Assembly (NCBI GenBank): GCA_014384545.1
Contig: JACNFQ010000106.1
Location: 1-10,486 of the forward strand
Direction of reading: 5' to 3'
DNA: 10,486 nucleotides
DNA from: a bacterium
GTDB lineage: Bacteria > UBP7 > UBA6624
The notes under the pieces are model-generated. The model saw only the letters and a list, made by a program, of their open reading frames with translations, was not told where the DNA came from and made no database searches. Below are positions 5,798 to 10,486 of this stretch, piece by piece. The position numbers were made by a program, and so were the translations under genes. Each line of letters starts with the position of its first letter. The stretch's first letter is position 1.

Positions 5798-7080
5798 AGC
5801 GGACTTTTTCTATTCGCACTTTTGGGTGCCAGATGAATGGAGCCGACTCGGATTCAATAGAAGGTATGTTGCTTTCTTTGGGGATGGAAAAGGCGACGAA
5901 CGGTACTGCCGATTTGGTGCTCTATAACACCTGTGCCGTTAGAGATAAGGCCGAGCACCGAATGGTTTCAGAGCTGGGAGAAGTGGCAAAGGCAAAGCGG
6001 CTTTATCCGTCTATGAAGATTGGTATCTTGGGATGTGCCGCTGAGAGCCTTAGGCCTAGCCTTGAGAATCGACACTATGTTGATTTGATTCAGGATGGGA
6101 AAGACCTTGAGGAGATGAAGGAAGCTGTCCTAACTCTCCTCCCCGACGAGATTGAACTGACGCCCGATGTCTTATCTACCCATCGAGCCGGGCACCTATC
6201 GGGGATGGTCCCTGTCATTAGGGGTTGTTCTTATATGTGCTCCTACTGTATCGTCCCGCGTACAAGAGGGCTCCAACGCTCTCGCCCCTTAGAAGAAATC
6301 CTCCAAGAAACAGAAGCTTGTCTCGACAAGGGTTCAAAGGAGATTTACCTCTTAGGGCAGAACTTCCTTGCCTATGGGCGAGATCTTAGAGAAGGTCTCA
6401 AGCCCGAGGAGATGGTGAGGGCTGTCCATGACGCCTTTCCAGAGTGCCGCCGTATTCGGTTCTTGACAAGCCACCCCCACGATGTGACGAGATCTTTCTT
6501 GGAGGTGTTGTCCTCCCTTCCGCGTGTCGCTCCCTACTTTCATCTCCCCTTCCAAAGTGGTAGCGATGCCGTGCTCAAGGCGATGCGACGTATCACGACC
6601 CGCGCAGTTGTAGAAAAGAAGATGGGGTGGATTCGTGAGATTTGGCCCCAAGCATCTATCTCAACAGATATTATCATCGGATTTCCTACCGAGCGAGCCA
6701 GTGATTTTGATGATACTCTCTCTCTGGTTGATTCTCTCGATTTGGATTTTGCTTATTCATTCCTCTATTCCCCTCGCCCTCAAACACGCGCATGGGAGAT
6801 GGGCGACCCCATCCCACATACAGAGAAGGTGGATCGGATGACGCGCCTTCAGGACTTACTGGGTTCTATCTGGTCGCGTAAGAATGCCCAATGGATTGGA
6901 AATACGGTCAGTGTCTTGGTTGAAGGTCCTGAAAAAAGCGGTAAAGCGAACCGTTTTACGGGCCGTTCTCCTTCATGGCATCCCGTCCATTTCACATCAG
7001 ATATCGACCCCACGGGCACTTTTGTGGATGTCAAGATTGAGCGTTCGGGCAAGACGAGTTTAGGGGGTGTTCATGTCTAA
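5794..7080 (+). CDS. miaB: tRNA-2-methylthio-N6-isopentenyladenosine37 synthase
   Basis: MiaB is a radical-SAM methylthiotransferase that converts i6A37 to ms2i6A37 in tRNAs reading UNN codons, stabilising codon-anticodon pairing. All parts are visible in 428 residues. The N-terminal MTTase domain has its three cluster cysteines at 12 (GCQMN), 47 (NTCAVRDKAEHR) and 81 (GCAAES). The radical-SAM motif CSYMCSYC spans 145-152, followed by IVPRTRG. 'FHLPFQSGSDAVLKAMRR' and 'STDIIIGFPTE' are typical later motifs, and a TRAM-like RNA-binding domain closes the protein (about 365-428). The GCQMN signature and the overall layout favour MiaB over RimO or MtaB. The start is GTG, overlapping the upstream stop as GTGA, with no clear Shine-Dalgarno, so translation probably depends on coupling. 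Confidence 0.95.
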   Translation: MKRTFSIRTFGCQMNGADSDSIEGMLLSLGMEKATNGTADLVLYNTCAVRDKAEHRMVSELGEVAKAKRLYPSMKIGILGCAAESLRPSLENRHYVDLIQDGKDLEEMKEAVLTLLPDEIELTPDVLSTHRAGHLSGMVPVIRGCSYMCSYCIVPRTRGLQRSRPLEEILQETEACLDKGSKEIYLLGQNFLAYGRDLREGLKPEEMVRAVHDAFPECRRIRFLTSHPHDVTRSFLEVLSSLPRVAPYFHLPFQSGSDAVLKAMRRITTRAVVEKKMGWIREIWPQASISTDIIIGFPTERASDFDDTLSLVDSLDLDFAYSFLYSPRPQTRAWEMGDPIPHTEKVDRMTRLQDLLGSIWSRKNAQWIGNTVSVLVEGPEKSGKANRFTGRSPSWHPVHFTSDIDPTGTFVDVKIERSGKTSLGGVHV

Positions 7081-8425
7081 CTTATTCTTACTCTTGTTGG
7101 CAGGGTCATTGCCTCAGGCTCTTTTGGATGCCTTAGAGAACCATCCTTCTGTATCAGCAGCACGTCGTGCTGTCAGCACTGCTGAACTCCAGTTTCAGTT
7201 GCAAGAGCACCAGTTGTTAGACCCCCTTTGGACCGCAAATGCTAGCCATCGGAACATCGAGACAGGCGGCTCTTTCCAGTCTCAGATTTCTGGTGGCAAC
7301 TCTGAAACAACCTCAAGTTCCACGAGCATCTCTTGGCTCACAAGGCGAGGGTTTACTATCTCGTTGGACCTAAGTGATGGTCGCTCCGAAACGAACTCTT
7401 CCTTCGCGGGAGCCCAAACAGATTTTTCAGTCTCTACAGGATTGAACATTACCTACCCCCTGTGGAGAGAGAAGCGGTCAGCGGCACTTTCAAGTTTGGA
7501 CCAATCAGCTCTCTCTACTTTGGATGCAACTCTTGCCTTGGAATCAGCTAGACAAGAGGCGGCATTTGAGGTCTACTCCAGTTTCTGGAACTGCAAGATT
7601 GCAGAGGAGAGAGTCGCTGTTCAAGGGGGTGCATTGGAGGAAGCAAGAAGTCGGAAGTTAGAGGTTGAAGCGTTGATTCGGGCTGGGCAGTCTTCTCCTT
7701 CGGAGTTGGCAACCCACACAAGCAGACTCTTGGAGTTAGAAGCAGCCTTGCTCCAGTCCCAGATTGAAGTCAAGCAGTGTTTGGACAATGCAGCATTGCT
7801 TTTGGGTAGGCCTATCCCCCCTGAATGGATTGAGGCAGTCGGGGCCCTAGTCTTTGAGATTCCCCCACGCCGTGATGCTCTTTCTGTAATGCGTGCCCGC
7901 ATCGGTGTCCAACAGAGAGAGATTGGCATCGCTGATGCCTTAGCGCTAGATCTGTCAAACTTTGACCTCCAATTGGGTTATGGTCTTTCGGGGGACGCAG
8001 AACGACATGCTGATGCCCTTGAGGGGCTTGAGAATGCCCGTTGGAATGTGGGGTTGGTTTGGTCCAAGAGACTGGGTGTTTCAGACCTGTCAGAAAGGTC
8101 GGCTTTCGTTGCCCTTGAAGGCGCTAGGCTGACATTCTCACAATCAGAAGCTTCGGCATCGATACTTGAGAACAGCTTGTTGGATACTTTGGTCCTCCAA
8201 GAACAGTTGTTGTTAGCAGCCCAAGCTCAAACGGATGCCTCGGTAGTCGCCCGTGATGCTGTGGAAGCTCGCTGGCGTGCGGGTCTAGCGATAAGCTTAG
8301 CGTTGTTCCAAGCCGAAAACAGCGTCCATTCAGCCGAGGTATCTGAGCTTTCTGCCCTCTCTGCATTACGCATTGCCCAAGCGAACCTATCTCGCTTTCG
8401 CCGTGCCCTTGTTCAGGTTCCCTAG
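7073..8425 (+). CDS. TolC-family outer-membrane efflux/secretion protein
   Basis: This is a trimeric outer-membrane channel subunit of the kind that partners tripartite efflux pumps or type I secretion. The 450-residue product begins the family's first helix early ('ALLDALENHPSVSAARRAVSTAEL', described by its ends, 16-39). It has a beta-prone Ser/Thr/Gly-rich insertion (about 50-130), a long heptad-like helix pair (about 135-245, ending LLLGRPIP), and then a second, repeated set (a beta-like stretch at 297-332 and helices at 345-445). The leader is unusually short: only about ten residues (MSNLFLLLLA) precede mature-like sequence. The ATG at 7073 is chosen because AGGGGGTG lies just upstream; a GTG at 7067 would add two residues. 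The gene overlaps the miaB stop by 8 bases. No adaptor or pump gene is visible, so its substrate is unknown. Confidence 0.86.
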   Translation: MSNLFLLLLAGSLPQALLDALENHPSVSAARRAVSTAELQFQLQEHQLLDPLWTANASHRNIETGGSFQSQISGGNSETTSSSTSISWLTRRGFTISLDLSDGRSETNSSFAGAQTDFSVSTGLNITYPLWREKRSAALSSLDQSALSTLDATLALESARQEAAFEVYSSFWNCKIAEERVAVQGGALEEARSRKLEVEALIRAGQSSPSELATHTSRLLELEAALLQSQIEVKQCLDNAALLLGRPIPPEWIEAVGALVFEIPPRRDALSVMRARIGVQQREIGIADALALDLSNFDLQLGYGLSGDAERHADALEGLENARWNVGLVWSKRLGVSDLSERSAFVALEGARLTFSQSEASASILENSLLDTLVLQEQLLLAAQAQTDASVVARDAVEARWRAGLAISLALFQAENSVHSAEVSELSALSALRIAQANLSRFRRALVQVP

Positions 8426-8439
8426 AACCTTGGGCCAGA

Positions 8440-8463
8440 AGGGGGGAGCTTGACCTCTCCTCT
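8440..8463 (+). terminator. Candidate hairpin after the TolC-like gene
   Basis: AGGGGGGAG (8440-8448) and CTCTCCTCT (8455-8463) can form a nine-pair stem, with two G-U pairs and a six-base loop, in RNA made from the plus strand, 14 bases after the stop. No U tract follows, so it is at best a weak or Rho-assisted terminator. In minus-strand RNA the two wobble positions become mismatches. Confidence 0.3.
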
Positions 8464-8590
8464 CTGAGCCACCCTTCCCACCCTCCCCTTGGTGGAATCG
8501 CCATCAGGATGTTAGGGACTAGTGCGGCTTCTGTGCCAGCCCCCGATTTGATAACCTGACCACAAAATGACCCATTTCAACAAGATCATC

Positions 8591-8770
8591 TTAGATGGGA
8601 ACGCTGTCGTTGGGCCCCCTGAAGCCGGTAACACTACGGAGTGAGTGGGCAGAAACACCAGGTTCGCCATCGGCAATGATGATACGGTTCATATCTCCTA
8701 CTTTGACGGGAACAACGCCGACCTCAAGGACGCTTGGGTCAACCCCTAAGCTATCCTCTTCTTCTCTAAA
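8591..8770 (-). CDS. Probable C-terminal half of the mgtE-coupled protein, in the +1 frame
   Basis: This frame continues for 58 codons after the TAG that ends the 95-residue gene, and it begins exactly at the codon before that stop (GTT TAG read as G TTT AGA). It has no plausible start of its own near the junction. Its content looks coding: an acidic segment (REEEDSLGVD), then alternating strand-like stretches ('VLEVGVVPVKVGDMNRIIIA') and a polar end, closed by TAA at 8591. The simplest reading is one gene of about 153 residues split by a single-base shift. The cause could be a recent mutation, an assembly error, or programmed +1 frameshifting. The function is unknown. Confidence 0.45.
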   Translation of the reverse strand, partial: FREEEDSLGVDPSVLEVGVVPVKVGDMNRIIIADGEPGVSAHSLRSVTGFRGPNDSVPI

Positions 8771-9053
8771 CTCTATCCCAAGGAATGGGTGGAAGTTCTT
8801 CTCTTCCCAAAACCCACACACCACGCGATGCCAATGCCGCGACCCAATCGGGCGGAGCGGTAGTAGCATCTACAACCGTAATCCACATGCCGGAAGCCTT
8901 TTCGCGCAGCAGGGTCTCGAACATCATCACATCGCCTCGGGCAACCTCGCCCTCAGCCCATCCCACCAAGGAAGTTCCCTCTTCAGTCCTGTCTGCCAGA
9001 AGGAGAGACCGAAATGGTCCAGCCTCAAGAATCTCTTGCCATTCATCAGCCAT
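8766..9053 (-). CDS. Unrecognised small protein translationally coupled to mgtE
   Basis: I do not recognise this 95-residue product. It starts at the ATG that shares a base with the mgtE stop (TGATG), a typical coupling junction, so it is almost certainly co-expressed with mgtE; a GTG/ATG further upstream would overlap mgtE more. The sequence is acidic and Trp-rich with no membrane segment or signal peptide. Its second half has an alpha/beta look: 'MWITVVDATTAPPDWVAALA' (56-75), then RGVWVLGREEL (77-87). A beta-strand, proline, helix, RG-x-x-x-L-x-x-E-E-L arrangement resembles the end of restriction-endonuclease-like (Mrr-type) domains, but I see no full catalytic motif. The frame closes with TAG, and coding-like sequence continues in the +1 frame. 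Confidence 0.6.
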   Translation of the reverse strand: MADEWQEILEAGPFRSLLLADRTEEGTSLVGWAEGEVARGDVMMFETLLREKASGMWITVVDATTAPPDWVAALASRGVWVLGREELPPIPWDRV

Positions 9054-10402
9054 CAAATCCATAACGCAATAAACCCCGTGTAAATAGAGACGCCACACAA
9101 GTCGCAAATCGAGCCAATCAATGGTGAAGACGCAATGGCGGGGTCAATATTCTTCCGAGACAAGAGGAGGGGGATTCCAGCCCCCACCATAGATCCTGCC
9201 AAGATTACCCCCAACAAGCTAGCACCTACTATCATTGGTGCTGTTGGTCCGGAAGGGAGGATACCCGCCCACCGTGAAACGACCAAGACGACGCCCCCAC
9301 AAAGGGCAGCCATCACCAATCCCACACGGAACTGCTTCAAGAGAAATCCCCACGGTTTTTCATTGTCTAACCGACCTGTTGCCAACGCCCGAACGACGAT
9401 GACAGCCGATTGGTTCCCAATGGCACCCCCAAGTGCCATCACAACGGGAAGAAAAGCAAAAAGGAGCGTCGTTTCTGGTAATGGTGTTCCTCTCGTATTG
9501 AGGAGTGCTCCGGTAATCAGACCCCCCAACAATGTAATGAGAAGCCACCCCACCCTTCGTGTAGCAATGGTCAAAGTAGGTAGGGTCAAAGAGAGTTCCT
9601 CTTCGTCCAATCCAGCCATCAAGAAAGCATCCTCTGTCGCTTCTTCTTGGACCAAGTCCATCACATCTTCAACCGTAAGAATCCCAGCCAATATCCCCTC
9701 TTCATCTACAACCGGGACCGAAAGAAGGTGGTATCTATCAAACGCTCTCACAACCTCCTCTTTGGGATCCCCCAACCCCACAGTGACTGGGTCGTCCACG
9801 GCGACAGAAGAGAGGGGCTCTCCTTGGTCTGCGGCAACGAGAGTGTGCCAACTGGCAACCCCAGTCAGTCGACCCTCATTATCCACCACATAAATCGCGT
9901 TTGCCAAGTCGTCGTGGACTTGGCTCAACTTCGCCAATGCCGCACCCACAGATAATGTGGAAGACGCTGTGGCTGGCGCCTTGTCCATCCGCCCCGCTGC
10001 TGTATCTTCGTCATAAGTCAGCAAATCTGCCACCCGGTGGTGCTGTGCTGTCAACCTCTCCGTAATCGCCTTTGAGAGGTCGGTGGGCAGATCTCTCACA
10101 ACGGCTGTCGCCAAGTCCACAGGAAGACGCCGAAGAAGGGAGACACCCTTTTCTAGTCCCAAACGAATGACCTGCTCGGCAAGAACATCTGGTTCGGCGC
10201 GCTCAAGAATACCATAGGGTTGAGGCAACGATGAAACAAGAGCAAAGAGCTGTGCCCTCTCCTCTTGCTCTAATAAGGGAAACGCATCTGCAATCTCACC
10301 TGGATGACGTCTAAGAAGCTGGCGACGCCCTCGCTTGGGGTCTTTACCAGCCAGAACTTCTCTTAGCCGAGCAAGGAGAACCGTTTGCCGTCTGGATCGC
10401 AT
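9053..10402 (-). CDS. mgtE: Magnesium transporter/channel MgtE
   Basis: MgtE is a homodimeric inner-membrane Mg2+ channel gated by its own cytoplasmic Mg2+-sensing domains. The 449-residue length matches the family. The order is complete: an N-terminal helical superhelix (about 1-125), DEDTAAGRM (131-139) leading into two CBS domains (about 138-195 and 200-257, with GILTVEDVMDLVQEE at 240-254), the connecting helix, and five membrane helices (about 284-302, 312-342, 356-378, 388-414, 425-448). The pore-region segment PVVMALGGAIGNQSAVIVVR (319-338) and the final-helix aspartate (Asp434, in ICDLCG), which in the family coordinates Mg2+, are both present. The ATG start is 14 bases after the stop of an upstream reading frame. 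It is followed by a coupled small gene. Confidence 0.96.
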   Translation of the reverse strand: MRSRRQTVLLARLREVLAGKDPKRGRRQLLRRHPGEIADAFPLLEQEERAQLFALVSSLPQPYGILERAEPDVLAEQVIRLGLEKGVSLLRRLPVDLATAVVRDLPTDLSKAITERLTAQHHRVADLLTYDEDTAAGRMDKAPATASSTLSVGAALAKLSQVHDDLANAIYVVDNEGRLTGVASWHTLVAADQGEPLSSVAVDDPVTVGLGDPKEEVVRAFDRYHLLSVPVVDEEGILAGILTVEDVMDLVQEEATEDAFLMAGLDEEELSLTLPTLTIATRRVGWLLITLLGGLITGALLNTRGTPLPETTLLFAFLPVVMALGGAIGNQSAVIVVRALATGRLDNEKPWGFLLKQFRVGLVMAALCGGVVLVVSRWAGILPSGPTAPMIVGASLLGVILAGSMVGAGIPLLLSRKNIDPAIASSPLIGSICDLCGVSIYTGFIALWI

Positions 10403-10419
10403 ACCCTAGCCATACCCTA
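10400..10419 (-). repeat. Direct repeat TAGGGTATG at the mgtE start
   Basis: TAGGGTATG occurs twice, at 10411-10419 and 10400-10408, with an 11-base period. The second ATG is the mgtE start. The first TAG is the stop of the upstream reading frame, and the first ATG (10413) is out of frame with mgtE and reads only about 16 codons before TAA. The AGGG of the first copy is 12 bases before the mgtE ATG and is the only Shine-Dalgarno-like element. Confidence 0.5.
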
Positions 10420-10486
10420 AAGCAGTTTTAGCAAGAGTTGATGGCGTCTATCTTCAGTTTGCCCAGCAAATGCCCCCATCTCTTCG
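10417..10486 (-). CDS. 3' end of an unidentified gene upstream of mgtE
   Basis: One minus-strand frame is open from the window edge for 22 codons (EEMGAFAGQTEDRR... ending QLLLKLL) and closes with TAG 14 bases before mgtE. The other two frames hit stops. The composition looks like the helical C-terminus of a protein, but the fragment is too short to identify. If real, mgtE is a downstream gene of this operon rather than having its own promoter. Confidence 0.4.
   Translation of the reverse strand, partial: EEMGAFAGQTEDRRHQLLLKLL

Noticed and set aside
8477-8496. CCACC/GGTGG hairpin in the convergent gap after the TolC-like gene.
   Set aside because: A five-base stem with an eight-base loop and no T tract on either side is too weak to call.
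8766-9053. Assigning the mgtE-coupled protein to the Mrr-type restriction endonuclease fold.
   Set aside because: Only a loose resemblance of the last third was seen; no D-(E/Q)xK catalytic motif could be found.
8595-9083. A 162-codon plus-strand reading frame opposite the mgtE-coupled gene.
   Set aside because: It is Ser/Pro/His-rich with no recognisable fold and overlaps the mgtE end. The minus-strand frame has the coupled TGATG start and more protein-like composition.
9135-9893. A 252-codon plus-strand open frame antisense to mgtE.
   Set aside because: Its Ser/Thr/Pro/Arg-rich composition is typical of antisense to a real gene, and mgtE on the other strand is unmistakable.
1-10486. Mobile elements, CRISPR arrays, toxin-antitoxin or phage-defence genes.
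   Set aside because: I found no transposase, integrase, regularly spaced repeats, tRNA or paired small toxin/antitoxin frames. The region reads as core chromosome.

Overview
The window reads as a chromosomal segment of a diderm (Gram-negative-type) bacterium of moderate GC content, densely packed with housekeeping and envelope genes. The envelope evidence is a TolC-type outer-membrane protein, an O-antigen/polysaccharide ABC exporter pair, and an exported protein that may have an LptA/LptC-like beta fold. I cannot assign a phylum from the sequence alone. I see no CRISPR array, insertion sequence, integrase, phage gene, rRNA or tRNA.

Layout. Positions 46-3571 hold a minus-strand operon, read right to left: rsmD (16S rRNA methyltransferase), coaD (CoA biosynthesis), an exported LptC/LptA-like protein, then the permease (wzm) and ATPase (wzt) of a polysaccharide exporter. 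All four junctions overlap, by 4, 14, 4 and 1 bases. A 38-base gap separates rsmD from the divergent rpmB (ribosomal protein L28, 3610-3828). rpmB converges on a minus-strand gene at 3842-4189 that resembles a ribosome hibernation-promoting factor. A 54-base divergent promoter region follows. A plus-strand operon (4244-8425) then encodes a membrane-anchored SurA/PpiD-like chaperone with a C-terminal helical-repeat region, MiaB (tRNA methylthiotransferase) and a TolC-like outer-membrane protein, with junction overlaps of 4 and 8 bases. On the far right a minus-strand block contains the last codons of an unidentified gene, mgtE (Mg2+ channel/transporter), and a small unrecognised gene coupled to mgtE that appears to continue in the +1 frame.

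How it fits together. Two themes recur: ribosome/tRNA function (rsmD, rpmB, hpf-like, miaB) and envelope assembly (exporter, LptC-like protein, SurA-like protein, TolC-like protein). Translation signals also form a pattern. Three genes that begin transcription units (rpmB, hpf-like, surA-like) have a TANNNT -10-like hexamer only 6-8 bases before the ATG and no Shine-Dalgarno sequence, which suggests leaderless mRNAs. The operon-internal wzt has a textbook GGAGG.

The window is mostly ordinary. The points worth a second look are the probable leaderless promoters, the non-canonical start of rsmD, the +1 frame break in the mgtE-coupled gene, three G8 tracts in the exporter operon, and the two unusual envelope proteins.
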